Positions 35,643 through 45,154 of a stretch of 64,000 nt of DNA are shown here, piece by piece (the stretch's first letter is position 1; each line of letters opens with the position of its first letter). The stretch is from Pseudomonas pergaminensis (GTDB taxonomy: Bacteria > Pseudomonadota > Gammaproteobacteria > Pseudomonadales > Pseudomonadaceae). The notes under the pieces were generated by a model. That model was not told the origin of the DNA. It did no database searches and was given only the letters and a program-made list of their open reading frames with translations. The DNA lies in the NCBI RefSeq assembly GCF_024112395.2, contig NZ_CP078013.2, positions 1,364,001 to 1,428,000 of the forward strand. Reading direction: 5' to 3'. A program made the position numbers and the translations under genes.

Positions 35643-38288
35643 ATGAGTGATATCGATGCACGCTTGCGTGAGGATGTTCACCTGCTGGGTGAGCTGTTGG
35701 GCAACACCATTCGAGACCAGTACGGCGATGATTTTCTCGACAAGATCGAGCAGATCCGCAAAGGCGCCAAGGCTGACCGCCGCGGAGCCATTTCCGACAA
35801 GGCGGCGGGGGATGAGCTGAGCTCCCGTCTGAATCAGTTGCAGGAAAACGAACTGCTGCCCGTCGCCCGGGCCTTCAACCAGTTCCTCAACCTGGCCAAC
35901 ATCGCCGAGCAATACCAACTGATTCACCGGCGCGATGAGTCGCAACCGGCGCCCTTTGAATCCCGCGTATTGCCTGAGCTGCTGGCGCGTCTGCAAGCCG
36001 AAGGCCACAGCAACGAATCCCTGGCCCGCCAGTTGGGGCGCCTGGAGATCGAACTGGTCCTCACCGCCCACCCTACTGAAGTGGCGCGCCGCACCCTGAT
36101 CCAGAAATACGATGCCATCGCCGCCCAACTGGCGCTGCAGGATCACCGCGACCTCACCTCAGCGGAGCGCGAGCAGATCCGCCAGCGCCTGCAACGCTTG
36201 ATCGCCGAGGCCTGGCACACCGAAGAAATCCGCCGCACCCGGCCCACGCCGGTGGACGAAGCCAAGTGGGGCTTTGCGGTCATCGAACATTCGCTGTGGC
36301 ACGCCATTCCCAATTACCTGCGCAAGGCCGACCAGGCCCTGCACGCCGCCACCGGCCTGCGCTTGCCCCTGGAGGCGGCGCCGATCCGCTTTGCGTCGTG
36401 GATGGGCGGTGACCGTGACGGCAACCCGAATGTCACCGCGCCGGTCACCCGGGAAGTGTTGTTGCTGGCGCGCTGGATGGCGGCCGACCTGTACCTGCGC
36501 GACATCGACCACCTGGCTTCCGAGCTGTCGATGCAGCAAGCCAGCCCGGCATTGCAGGCCAAGGTCGGTGACAGCGTCGAACCCTATCGCGCCCTGCTCA
36601 AGCAATTGCGCGAACGCCTGCGGGCCACGCGCCAATGGGCCCACACGGCGCTGAGCAGCAGCACGCCCGCGCCTGGCGAAGTGCTGCAGAACAACCGCGA
36701 CCTGCTGGAGCCGCTGGAGCTGTGCTACCAGTCGTTGCACGAGTGCGGCATGGGCGTGATCGCCGATGGCCCGCTGCTCGATTGCCTGCGGCGTGCAGTG
36801 ACGTTCGGTCTGTTCCTGGTGCGCCTGGATGTGCGCCAGGACTCCAGCCGTCATTCGGCCGCCATGACTGAAATCACCGATTACCTCGGCCTCGGTCGTT
36901 ACGAAGACTGGGACGAAGCGACGCGTATCAGCTTCCTGATGAAGGAACTGGCCAATCGTCGACCACTGCTGCCGAGCTACTTCAAACCCTCGGCCGACAC
37001 CGCCGAAGTACTCAACACCTGTAAGGAAGTGGCCGCAGCCCCCGCTGCATCGTTGGGCTCGTACGTCATCTCCATGGCGGGTGCTGCGTCGGACGTGTTG
37101 GCGGTACAACTGCTGCTTAAAGAGTCGGGCGTGCAACGGCCAATGCGCGTGGTGCCGCTGTTCGAGACCCTGGCCGACCTGGACAATGCCGGCCCGGTGA
37201 TCGAGCAATTGTTGCTGCTGCCAGGCTATCGCGCGCGTTTGCAGGGGCCGCAGGAAGTGATGATCGGCTATTCGGACTCGGCCAAGGATGCCGGCACTAC
37301 CGCCGCCGCCTGGGCGCAATACCGGGCGCAGGAGCGGTTGGTGGACATTTGCCGCGAGCAACAAGTGGAGCTGCTGTTGTTCCACGGTCGCGGAGGCACC
37401 GTGGGCCGTGGCGGCGGCCCGGCGCATGCGGCGATCCTGTCGCAGCCGCCGGGTTCGGTGGCGGGGCGGTTCCGCACCACTGAGCAGGGCGAGATGATTC
37501 GCTTCAAGTTCGGGTTGCCGGATATCGCCGAGCAGAACCTCAACCTTTACCTGGCCGCTGTCTTGGAGGCGACGCTCTTGCCTCCGCCGCCGCCCGAGCC
37601 GGCTTGGCGCCATTTGATGGACGAATTGGCAGCGGACGGGGTCAGCGCCTATCGCGCCGTGGTGCGGGAAAATCCGCAGTTCGTCGAGTATTTCCGCCAG
37701 TCCACCCCGGAACAGGAACTGGGCCGCTTGCCGTTGGGCAGTCGCCCCGCCAAGCGTCGGGCGGGCGGTATTGAAAGCCTGCGCGCGATCCCGTGGATTT
37801 TCGGCTGGACCCAGACCCGCTTGATGCTGCCCGCCTGGCTCGGCTGGGAAGCGGCACTCAGCAAGGCCTTGGAGCGCGGCGAAGGCGAGCTGCTGGGGCA
37901 AATGCGCGAGCAGTGGCCGTTCTTCCGTACCCGCATCGACATGCTGGAAATGGTGCTGGCCAAGGCCGATGCCGACATCGCCCGCCTGTATGACGAGCGC
38001 CTGGTGCAGCCCGACCTGCTGCCATTGGGTGCGCATCTGCGCGACCTATTGTCGCAGGCGTGCAGCGTGGTGCTTGGCCTGACTGGCCAGTCGCAACTGC
38101 TGGCCCATAGCCCTGATACCCTGGAGTTTATCCGCCTGCGCAACACCTACCTCGACCCCTTGCACCTGTTGCAGGCCGAGTTGCTGGCCCGCTCGCGCCA
38201 GCAGGAAGCGGCACAGGACAGCCCTCTGGAACAGGCGCTACTGGTCTCCGTGGCCGGTATTGCCGCCGGTTTGCGTAACACCGGCTAG
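35643..38288 (+). CDS. ppc: Phosphoenolpyruvate carboxylase
   Basis: An 881-aa enzyme that adds bicarbonate to phosphoenolpyruvate to give oxaloacetate, replenishing the TCA cycle. The catalytic His is in [12 protein letters not shown] near residue 145, the active-site loop [18 protein letters not shown] near residues 580-597, and the C-terminus ends with the typical NTG. Size is as expected for bacterial PEPC. It is a single-gene unit divergent from the 118-aa gene. Confidence 0.97.
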   Translation: MSDIDARLREDVHLLGELLGNTIRDQYGDDFLDKIEQIRKGAKADRRGAISDKAAGDELSSRLNQLQENELLPVARAFNQFLNLANIAEQYQLIHRRDESQPAPFESRVLPELLARLQAEGHSNESLARQLGRLEIELVLTAHPTEVARRTLIQKYDAIAAQLALQDHRDLTSAEREQIRQRLQRLIAEAWHTEEIRRTRPTPVDEAKWGFAVIEHSLWHAIPNYLRKADQALHAATGLRLPLEAAPIRFASWMGGDRDGNPNVTAPVTREVLLLARWMAADLYLRDIDHLASELSMQQASPALQAKVGDSVEPYRALLKQLRERLRATRQWAHTALSSSTPAPGEVLQNNRDLLEPLELCYQSLHECGMGVIADGPLLDCLRRAVTFGLFLVRLDVRQDSSRHSAAMTEITDYLGLGRYEDWDEATRISFLMKELANRRPLLPSYFKPSADTAEVLNTCKEVAAAPAASLGSYVISMAGAASDVLAVQLLLKESGVQRPMRVVPLFETLADLDNAGPVIEQLLLLPGYRARLQGPQEVMIGYSDSAKDAGTTAAAWAQYRAQERLVDICREQQVELLLFHGRGGTVGRGGGPAHAAILSQPPGSVAGRFRTTEQGEMIRFKFGLPDIAEQNLNLYLAAVLEATLLPPPPPEPAWRHLMDELAADGVSAYRAVVRENPQFVEYFRQSTPEQELGRLPLGSRPAKRRAGGIESLRAIPWIFGWTQTRLMLPAWLGWEAALSKALERGEGELLGQMREQWPFFRTRIDMLEMVLAKADADIARLYDERLVQPDLLPLGAHLRDLLSQACSVVLGLTGQSQLLAHSPDTLEFIRLRNTYLDPLHLLQAELLARSRQQEAAQDSPLEQALLVSVAGIAAGLRNTG

Positions 38289-38330
38289 GGTTTTTTACGT
38301 GTTCTCAACGGCTTGCGAGCCAACCGAAAC

Positions 38331-38352
38331 GACCGCCCTGAAAGGGGCGGTC
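38331..38352 (+). terminator. Possible terminator after ppc
   Basis: Stem GACCGCCC / GGGGCGGTC with a short loop, 42 bases after the ppc stop. It is followed by AACGTTTA with no clear T-run. The rest of the 279-base gap to adk shows no other feature I can support. Confidence 0.5.
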
Positions 38353-38465
38353 AACGTTTACAGGGCCGGGTTGCACCCAGGCACACCCTACCTATGACGC
38401 ATGCACGGCGCGGGTTCCTGCGACTTTTGGCGGCTTGTGTGCTTAAGGCCTGCTGTGTATCTTGA

Positions 38466-39215
<750 letters not shown>

Positions 39216-39237
39216 TCCCTCGACTGGCTTCAAGGAT

Positions 39238-39266
39238 AACGGCCCGCTTGCGGGCCGTTGTTGTTT
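39238..39266 (+). terminator. Rho-independent terminator after adk
   Basis: Stem AACGGCCCG / CGGGCCGTT with a short loop and the tail GTTGTTTATA, 22 bases after the stop codon. tsaB follows 40 bases on, so termination may be partial. Confidence 0.7.
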
Positions 39267-39305
39267 ATACTGGCGCACTTTTTTTCGACTTGGACACCCA
39301 CACCG

Positions 39306-39992
39306 ATGAGCACCCTGCTGGCCCTGGACACCGCGACTGAAGCTTGCTCCGTTGCCCTGCTGCACGATGGCAAGGTAACAAGCCACTACGAGGTGATTCC
39401 GCGCCTGCACGCGCAGAAGCTGTTGCCCATGATCAAGCAACTGCTCGAAGACGCCGGGACCACCCTGGCGGCGGTGGATGCCATCGCCTTCGGCCGTGGC
39501 CCGGGTGCATTTACCGGTGTGCGCATTGCCATCGGCGTGGTGCAGGGCCTGGCATTCGCGTTGGAGCGTCCGGTGTTGCCGGTGTCCAACCTTGCCGTGC
39601 TGGCCCAGCGCGCCTTGCGTGAACACGGTGCCCACCAGGTGGCGGCGGCCATCGATGCGCGCATGGATGAAGTCTATTGGGGCTGCTACCGCGAAACGGC
39701 GGGCGAGATGCGCCTGGTGGGTGTGGAAGCCGTGCAGCCGCCGCAAGCGTCTGTACTCCCGGACGATGCCAGCGGTGACTGGTTCGGTGCTGGCACCGGT
39801 TGGGGTTATGGCGAGCGCATCGCTGTGCCCTTGGTGGGCCAGGACGCGACGATGTTGCCTCACGCTGAAGATTTGTTGACCCTCGCGCGCTTCGCCTTCG
39901 AGCGCGGTGAGGCGATTCCCGCAGATCAGGCAGCGCCTGTGTACCTGCGCGATAAAGTGGCGCAGACCAAGGCCGAGCGCGGGATTATTTGA
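39306..39992 (+). CDS. tsaB: TsaB, tRNA threonylcarbamoyladenosine synthesis subunit
   Basis: A 228-aa member of the ASKHA family. With TsaD, TsaE and TsaC it makes the t6A37 modification of ANN-decoding tRNAs. The N-terminus LLALDTATEACSVALL and the motif FGRGPGAFTGVRIAIGVVQGLA are diagnostic. The ATG at 39306 is used; the frame is open upstream but the family begins here. The window also holds tcdA, which turns t6A into its cyclic form. Confidence 0.94.
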   Translation: MSTLLALDTATEACSVALLHDGKVTSHYEVIPRLHAQKLLPMIKQLLEDAGTTLAAVDAIAFGRGPGAFTGVRIAIGVVQGLAFALERPVLPVSNLAVLAQRALREHGAHQVAAAIDARMDEVYWGCYRETAGEMRLVGVEAVQPPQASVLPDDASGDWFGAGTGWGYGERIAVPLVGQDATMLPHAEDLLTLARFAFERGEAIPADQAAPVYLRDKVAQTKAERGII

Positions 39993-40152
39993 CGTCAAAA
40001 ATGATGGCAATTTGGTGCTAAGTTCACCAATCGTCAGAATTTGGCCCTGGTTTTAAACCTTTTTCAAATTATGTGTTCTAGTTATCACCAGAGCATTTGC
40101 GCACCATGGACGATGCTGCCAAAATGCCATTACTGATAGCGAGTTCGCGCCC

Positions 40153-40443
40153 ATGCGTATTGATGGCTTTTCCTCACAGTCTTACCCAATCAAACGCAAG
40201 CCGCGTAAGGCAAACGTCACGGTAGACGAGTCGGTCGAGGATTCACCGGACTTCATCGACGTCCAGGCCGATGCGCAGGCCAACTCTCAAGCTCGTATCA
40301 GCGGTCTTCCCGCCCGTCAGCAAGACATGGTCTTCCCGCGCTCCATGAGCAAAAGCGTCGCCAACGCCCTGGCCAGCTACCTGACCACCGCCGGTTTTGT
40401 CGAATGGGATATGGAAGTGCTGGGTCTCGACATCCACATCTGA
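40153..40443 (+). CDS. Hypothetical protein (96 aa)
   Basis: A 96-aa basic N-terminus (SYPIKRKPRKANV) followed by an acidic stretch (VDESVEDSPDFIDVQADAQA) and a C-terminal helix (SMSKSVANALASYLTTAGFVEW). It has no membrane segment and no family I know. The stop overlaps the next start by one base (TGATG), so it is coupled to the DUF72 gene. The 160-base gap before it has AT-rich sequence suited to a promoter. Confidence 0.7.
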   Translation: MRIDGFSSQSYPIKRKPRKANVTVDESVEDSPDFIDVQADAQANSQARISGLPARQQDMVFPRSMSKSVANALASYLTTAGFVEWDMEVLGLDIHI

Positions 40444-41303
40444 TGCGTCTGCCTTACTACCTCGGTTGCCCGTCCTGGAGTGAAAACGCCTGGCGCGAGT
40501 ACCTGTACCCCGCCGATGCCCGCTCCAGCGATTACCTCGCGCTCTATTCCCAAGTCTTCAATGCGGTTGAAGGCAATACCACGTTCTACGCTCGCCCCTC
40601 GGCCGCCACGGTGCAACGCTGGGCTGAAATCATGCCCGACGATTTCCGCTTCACGGCCAAATTTCCCGGTGATATCAGCCATAGCGGCAACCTGATTGAA
40701 CAGCTGCCGGCTGCGCAAAGCTTTGTGGGCTTGATGAGCCCGTTGGGGGAGCGCGTCTCGCCGATGTGGTTGCAACTGCCCGCGACGTTCACACCGCAGC
40801 GCCTGGGAGAGCTGGCAGGTTTCATTGATGGCCTGGAGCGGCCAATGGCAGTGGAGGTACGCCATCAGGCGTTCTTCGCCAAGGGCGATGCCGAGCGCAT
40901 GCTCAACCGCTTGCTGCGTGACCGAGGTGTGGAGCGTATCTGCCTGGACCCGCGCGCACTGTTCAGTTGCACCTCCACCACGGCCGCCGTGCTGCACGCC
41001 CAATCGAAAAAGCCCAAGGTGCCGCCAAGACCGGCGGCGCTGACGCAGTTTCCCCAAGTGCGGTTTATCGGTCATCCCGAACTGGAAGCCAACGACCCAT
41101 TTTTGGTGCCATGGGTGGAAAAGGTCGCCGGCTGGATCGAAGAAGGGCGCACCCCCTACGTGTTCCTGCACACCTCGGATAACCGCCTCGCCGCGCAATT
41201 GGCGCTGCGCTTTCACGACCAGTTGATGGCGCGTCTACCCGGCCTGCCGCCGCTGCCGACCTTGGATCGAGCCCCCGAAGCGGAGCAACTGGGGTTACTC
41301 TAG
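40443..41303 (+). CDS. DUF72 family protein (YecE-like)
   Basis: A 286-aa TIM-barrel-like DUF72 protein. Hallmarks are the start YYLGCPSWSENAW, FNAVEGNTTFYARPSAATVQRW near residues 40-60 and FRFTAKFPGDISH near 70-82. The C-terminal portion (YVFLHTSDNRLAAQLALRFH) is characteristic too. DUF72 proteins are linked to Fe-S or DNA-related functions only by association. Coupled to the preceding 96-aa gene. Confidence 0.87.
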   Translation: MRLPYYLGCPSWSENAWREYLYPADARSSDYLALYSQVFNAVEGNTTFYARPSAATVQRWAEIMPDDFRFTAKFPGDISHSGNLIEQLPAAQSFVGLMSPLGERVSPMWLQLPATFTPQRLGELAGFIDGLERPMAVEVRHQAFFAKGDAERMLNRLLRDRGVERICLDPRALFSCTSTTAAVLHAQSKKPKVPPRPAALTQFPQVRFIGHPELEANDPFLVPWVEKVAGWIEEGRTPYVFLHTSDNRLAAQLALRFHDQLMARLPGLPPLPTLDRAPEAEQLGLL

Positions 41304-41330
41304 GGCTCCTTTTCCCGCCAGGAGCCCGAC

Positions 41331-42158
41331 ATGGATGCTCAAACCCTTCGCGCCGAAACCTTCAAGGCCTTGCATGAGCGTGACCGCGCGTTCGTGATGC
41401 CAAACCCGTGGGACGCAGGCTCCGCCGTCATGCTGGCCAGCCTGGGTTTTGAAGCGCTGGCCACCACCAGCGCGGGCTACGCGTTCAGCCTGGCGCGGCC
41501 AGATGCAGAAGGCGCGCTGTCCCTGGAAGACACGTTGATCAATGCCAGTATGATCGCCAAGGCCACAACGTTGCCGGTGGCGGCCGACCTCGAAAATGGC
41601 TTCAGTGACACCCCTGAAGGCTGCGCCCAGACCATCCTGCGTGCTGCGGCTAGCGGGATCGTTGGCGGCTCCATCGAAGATGCCACGGGCATTGCCGTCG
41701 ACCCGATCTATCCCTTCGACCTGTCCGTCGAGCGTGTGGAAGCCGCGGTGGCTGCCGCGCGCAGCCTGCCATTCCCTTTCACCCTGACGGCCCGTGCGGA
41801 AAACCTCCTGCATGGCCGCCTGGATCTGCCCGACACCATCTGCCGCCTGCAAGCCTACGCCGAGGCCGGTGCCGACGTGCTGTACGCGCCGGCCCTGCGC
41901 ACTGCCGAGGAAGTGTTGGCGGTGGTCAAGGCGGTGGCGCCCAAGCCAGTGAATGTGTTGATGTCCGGCGGCTTGAACCTGAGCGTCGCGCAGCTCAGCG
42001 AGATGGGTGTGCGGCGCATCAGCGTTGGCTCGGCCCTGGCGCTGGCCGCCTATGGTGAGTTCTATCGCGCTGCCCAGGAAGTCTATGAACTGGGCACGTT
42101 CACCTTTACCGAGCGCAAGATGCCGTTCAGTCAGGCCAACCAGTTCTTCAAGGACTAA
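41331..42158 (+). CDS. Isocitrate lyase/PEP mutase family enzyme
   Basis: A 275-aa TIM-barrel enzyme of the PEP mutase/isocitrate lyase family. Visible are the start FVMPNPWDAGSAVMLASLGF, the catalytic area VAADLENGFSD (metal-binding Asp/Glu) and GGSIEDATG, and FTLTARAENLLHG further on. Close relatives act as oxaloacetate decarboxylases or carbon-carbon lyases on alpha-keto acids. The Cys used by true isocitrate lyase (KKCGH) is absent. Three bases separate it from the next gene. Exact substrate is not determinable. Confidence 0.85.
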   Translation: MDAQTLRAETFKALHERDRAFVMPNPWDAGSAVMLASLGFEALATTSAGYAFSLARPDAEGALSLEDTLINASMIAKATTLPVAADLENGFSDTPEGCAQTILRAAASGIVGGSIEDATGIAVDPIYPFDLSVERVEAAVAAARSLPFPFTLTARAENLLHGRLDLPDTICRLQAYAEAGADVLYAPALRTAEEVLAVVKAVAPKPVNVLMSGGLNLSVAQLSEMGVRRISVGSALALAAYGEFYRAAQEVYELGTFTFTERKMPFSQANQFFKD

Positions 42159-42161
42159 GCG

Positions 42162-42860
42162 GTGCGCTTTTTCAAAGTGATGGGCGTGTTGCTGATCCTG
42201 GCGGGTGCCGTTGCCGTGGGTGCCTGGCGTGGATGGGTGCCACTGCCGGCCGATTGGAACCCATGGGCACCGCTGGACGTGCGCGCCAACCCCAACTTCT
42301 TGACCCGCTACAAGCTGGGCCGCCTGCAGGATGACCCGGCGCTGTGCGACCAGGTGCTGGAAACCTCGGGCCTGCGCGTCAGCCATCAGGCGGACTCGCC
42401 GGCGGATGCCGCGTGCCCCTTGCGCAATACTTTGCGCGTTCAGGGCGCTGCGGTGGGGCTGAGCAGCAGCTTCCTTGCCAGTTGCCCATTGGCGGTGGCG
42501 TTTGCGCTGTTCGAGCGCCACAGTGTGCAACCGGCGGCCCAGGCGATATTCGGCCAGGCGGTGACGCGGGTCGATCACCTGGGCAGCTTTGCCTGCCGCA
42601 ATATCTACAACCGTGCCGAGGGGCGACTCAGCCAGCACGCGTCGGCCAATGCGCTGGACATTGCCGGCTTTCGCCTGGCGGATGGGCGCAGCATCAACGT
42701 GCTCAAGGACTGGCCAGGGGAGGGCGACAAGGCGCGGTTTCTGCGTCAGGTCCGCGACAGCGCCTGCGATGATTTCAATGTGGTGTTGAGCCCGGACTAC
42801 AACGCCGCGCACCGCAACCATTTCCATCTGGATATGGGGCGTTGGTGGGTGTGTCGCTGA
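42162..42860 (+). CDS. Extensin-like family protein
   Basis: A 232-aa protein with an N-terminal membrane helix or uncleaved signal (FFKVMGVLLILAGAVAVGAW) and an extensin-like C-terminal domain that starts near residue 60 (DDPALCDQVLETSGL) and ends in HRNHFHLDMGRWWVCR. Six to eight Cys residues suggest disulfides outside the cytoplasm. The HxxxD / H-x-H pattern (HASANALDIAGF, NHFHLD) resembles metal-binding D-Ala-D-Ala carboxypeptidase folds, so a peptidoglycan role is possible. Start is GTG at 42162, three bases after the previous stop. Confidence 0.83.
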   Translation: MRFFKVMGVLLILAGAVAVGAWRGWVPLPADWNPWAPLDVRANPNFLTRYKLGRLQDDPALCDQVLETSGLRVSHQADSPADAACPLRNTLRVQGAAVGLSSSFLASCPLAVAFALFERHSVQPAAQAIFGQAVTRVDHLGSFACRNIYNRAEGRLSQHASANALDIAGFRLADGRSINVLKDWPGEGDKARFLRQVRDSACDDFNVVLSPDYNAAHRNHFHLDMGRWWVCR

Positions 42861-42863
42861 GGG

Positions 42864-43484
42864 TCAGGCGGCCAGGCGCAGGTTCTGGGTGACCAGCGGG
42901 CGCGCCCAGTAGTAATCGAAGTCCAAGGCTTTTTGTTGCGCCACCAGTTCTTCGGTCGGGTACGGCGTGGCAGCAGGTGGCAGCAGGTCCAGTTCGAATT
43001 CGGCGATGGGCAGGTGCAGAGGGCGAGGTTCCGGTGCCGGGCCAGGCTCTGGCAACGGTTGGCCGGCGGTCAGCACAATCGGGCGCACCCAGCCGCTTTC
43101 GAAATTCTGCTGGCGCTGCTGGGCGACGATCTCTTCTTCCGGGAACGGCGGGGCGGCCGGTGGCAGCAAGTCGGCCTCGAGCTCGGCGATCGGCAGGAAC
43201 AGCGGTTCAGGGGGGGCGATTTCGGTGTCTTTCACGTCGCACTCACGTTGGGTGAGGATCTGCGACAACAGGTCGGCGCCGGCGCTGGGTTCTACCGCTG
43301 GGTCCGCTGGTGCAGGCACCTGCACGGCGAGCGCGTCCGGCGTATCGCCAAGCTGCTCGGCCAGCGCCCGGGCGAAGAAGTCCTGCCACACATGACTCAC
43401 CCCGGCCAGCGCTTGAGTATTGCGCAGGCCGTAGTGGTTGTGGGTCGGCAGTACACCGATGGTTAGGGGAAGAATGTCTGACAT
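42864..43484 (-). CDS. Hypothetical protein with an internal tandem duplication
   Basis: A 206-aa acidic, proline-rich protein of unknown function. After a unique N-terminal domain (residues 1-85, LPLTIGVLPTHNHYGLRNTQALAGVSHVWQDFFARALAEQL) come two copies of one unit: PLFLPIAELEADLLPPAAPPFPEEEIVAQQ near residues 92-121 and PLHLPIAEFELDLLPPAATPYPTEELVAQQ near 152-181. Each is followed by an FxxxWxRPxV-like piece. The start at 43484 is preferred; the frame stays open far upstream over rsmJ but that is a shadow. It faces the extensin-like gene tail to tail and is divergent from rsmJ. Confidence 0.75.
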   Translation of the reverse strand: MSDILPLTIGVLPTHNHYGLRNTQALAGVSHVWQDFFARALAEQLGDTPDALAVQVPAPADPAVEPSAGADLLSQILTQRECDVKDTEIAPPEPLFLPIAELEADLLPPAAPPFPEEEIVAQQRQQNFESGWVRPIVLTAGQPLPEPGPAPEPRPLHLPIAEFELDLLPPAATPYPTEELVAQQKALDFDYYWARPLVTQNLRLAA

Positions 43485-43580
43485 TTTTCTCGGTCGACGC
43501 TCAGCTCTGGCAAAATACCTGACTGTTGTTTTTATCGGCCGGTATTTGCCGATCCTTAATATTTTTGAGCGTAGCGATTG

Positions 43581-44363
43581 ATGAGCGAACAACCAGCGGC
43601 CAGCCGCATACAGGTCGAGGCCTTGGGCGACGGTTTCAAGGCCCGTGCCGAGCAGTGGGCGTCTCTGTTGGGGCTGCCGTTGCAGGTGGCGGATGCGGAC
43701 TTTTCCCTGCAAGTCGGGGAGCATGGCCTGCAGTTGCAACAGCTCGGGCCTGATGCGCCTGGGCCGGTGCGGGTGGACTTTGTGGAAGGGGGCGCGGCAC
43801 ATCGGCGTTTGTATGGTGGCGGCAGCGGGCAGATGATCGCCAAGGCCGTCGGCATCGCCCAAGGCGTGCGCCCACGGGTGCTGGACGCCACGGCAGGTCT
43901 GGGCAAGGACGCCTTTGTGCTGGCGAGCCTGGGCTGCGAGATGAGCCTGATCGAGCGTCAGCCGCTGATCGGCGCATTGCTTGAAGACGGGCTGGCGCGT
44001 GGCGCGGATGATTTCGAGGTGGCGCCGATCGTGGCACGCATGACGCTGCTCAAGGGCAACTCCATCGACGTGATGCGCAATTGGGAAGGCGAGCCGCCGC
44101 AGGTGATCTACCTCGACCCGATGTTTCCGCATCGTGAGAAAACTGCGCTGGTGAAGAAGGAAATGCGCCTTTTCCGGCCGCTGGTGGGGGATGATCCAGA
44201 CGCTCCGGCGCTGTTGGCGGCCGCCCTGGCCCTGGCCAGTCACCGGGTGGTGGTCAAGCGTCCGCGCAAGGCGCCGTGCATTGAGGGGCCCAAGCCGAGC
44301 CATGCGTTGGATGGCAAGTCCAGCCGGTATGACATCTACCCTAAAAAAGCACTCAAGCCTTAA
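43581..44363 (+). CDS. rsmJ: 16S rRNA (guanine1516-N2)-methyltransferase RsmJ
   Basis: A 260-aa methyltransferase. The family start [16 protein letters not shown], the S-adenosylmethionine site [20 protein letters not shown], and the motif [22 protein letters not shown] are diagnostic of RsmJ (YhiQ), which methylates G1516 of 16S rRNA. The ATG at 43581 is used because a TTG three bases before it has no better site. It is divergent from the duplicated-unit gene and meets the TetR gene tail to tail. Confidence 0.94.
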   Translation: MSEQPAASRIQVEALGDGFKARAEQWASLLGLPLQVADADFSLQVGEHGLQLQQLGPDAPGPVRVDFVEGGAAHRRLYGGGSGQMIAKAVGIAQGVRPRVLDATAGLGKDAFVLASLGCEMSLIERQPLIGALLEDGLARGADDFEVAPIVARMTLLKGNSIDVMRNWEGEPPQVIYLDPMFPHREKTALVKKEMRLFRPLVGDDPDAPALLAAALALASHRVVVKRPRKAPCIEGPKPSHALDGKSSRYDIYPKKALKP

Positions 44364-44368
44364 GCCAC

Positions 44369-44409
44369 AAGCTGCAAGCTAAAGTGCTTTCAACTTGCAG
44401 CTTGCAGCT
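44369..44409. repeat. Inverted repeat between rsmJ and the TetR gene
   Basis: AAGCTGCAAGCT and AGCTTGCAGCT are complements separated by about 18 bases. It fills the 44-base gap between two convergent stop codons and even covers the TetR stop, so it may serve as a bidirectional terminator. A related CTTGTAGCTTGAAGCTT sequence occurs near 59000. Confidence 0.65.
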
Positions 44410-45061
44410 AACAACTTACCGCTGCCTCTCTCCTATAAGCCCGCATAAACAACCCCACCACCTCCTGCACATGGGCTTCGGCGGCTTCTTCGCTCAGTTG
44501 CCCGCCGCAGCCATACAGCAGGCAAAAATTCGCCGTGCCCTTGAGCAGGCAGAAGAAGTGTTCGGCTGCCGTGAACGGTTTGTCGATGCTCAGCGCGCCG
44601 CTCTGGTCGATCTTGCTGAGCAGGCGTTCCATGCCCTGCAACATGCGCATGGGGCCTGCCTCGAAGAAGATCTGCGAGAGTTTCACGTCCTGATTGCCGG
44701 TGGTCATCATCAGGCGATGCAGGTTGACTGACTCTTCGCTATTGATCAGGCGATGGAACCCCCGCGCGATGTTCAACAATACGGTTTCCACGGGCATGCC
44801 CGTGGGCAGCTCGAAGTACATCACCGGCAGTTGTTCTTCGCACTTGGCCACCACAGCGGCGGTGAACAAGGTCTCTTTATCGTTGAAGTGGCTGTACACG
44901 GTCAGTTTCGACACGCCGGCCTCCAGTGCCACCGCATCCATGCTGGTACTGGCGTAGCCATTGCTCAAAAACAGATTTTTCGCTGCTTCGAGGATTGCCT
45001 GGCGTTTTGCCATGTCCTTGGGGCGCCCGGGGCTATTGGTGTTTACAGGATTGTCGGACAT
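44408..45061 (-). CDS. TetR-family repressor of the RND efflux operon
   Basis: A 217-aa regulator. The TetR helix-turn-helix lies near residues 18-65 (RQAILEAAKNLFLSNGYASTSMDAVALEAGVSKLTVYSHFNDKETLF). The C-terminal half resembles the TetR_C domain of AefR/AmtR-like regulators. It is divergent from a MexJK-like pump with a 93-base gap holding a palindrome, which suggests autoregulation and control of the pump. It occupies the MexL position, but I cannot show orthology to MexL itself. The enormous minus-strand frame that includes it runs through the pump genes and is an artefact. Confidence 0.87.
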   Translation of the reverse strand: MSDNPVNTNSPGRPKDMAKRQAILEAAKNLFLSNGYASTSMDAVALEAGVSKLTVYSHFNDKETLFTAAVVAKCEEQLPVMYFELPTGMPVETVLLNIARGFHRLINSEESVNLHRLMMTTGNQDVKLSQIFFEAGPMRMLQGMERLLSKIDQSGALSIDKPFTAAEHFFCLLKGTANFCLLYGCGGQLSEEAAEAHVQEVVGLFMRAYRREAAVSC

Positions 45062-45070
45062 TTTCACCTT

Positions 45071-45124
45071 TAATACTGGACTGGCGAGTTTGGTATTAAT
45101 ACCATACCCGCCAGTATAATTATT
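45071..45124. promoter_or_regulatory. Candidate TetR operator in the efflux promoter region
   Basis: A perfect 14-bp palindrome TGGTATTAATACCA (45091-45104) sits in the centre of the divergent gap. It is flanked by further complementary sequence: ACTGGCGAG on the left and CCCGCCAGT on the right. TATAAT at 45115-45120 can be the -10 of the efflux genes, so a bound repressor would cover the promoter. This is typical for TetR-pump pairs. Confidence 0.7.
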
Positions 45125-45154
45125 CCTAGCTCTACTTGCGAAAGGTCCTACAGC

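Noticed and set aside
42864..44303. 479-residue version of the duplicated-unit protein
   Set aside because: The first 273 codons are antisense to rsmJ, a clear methyltransferase gene.
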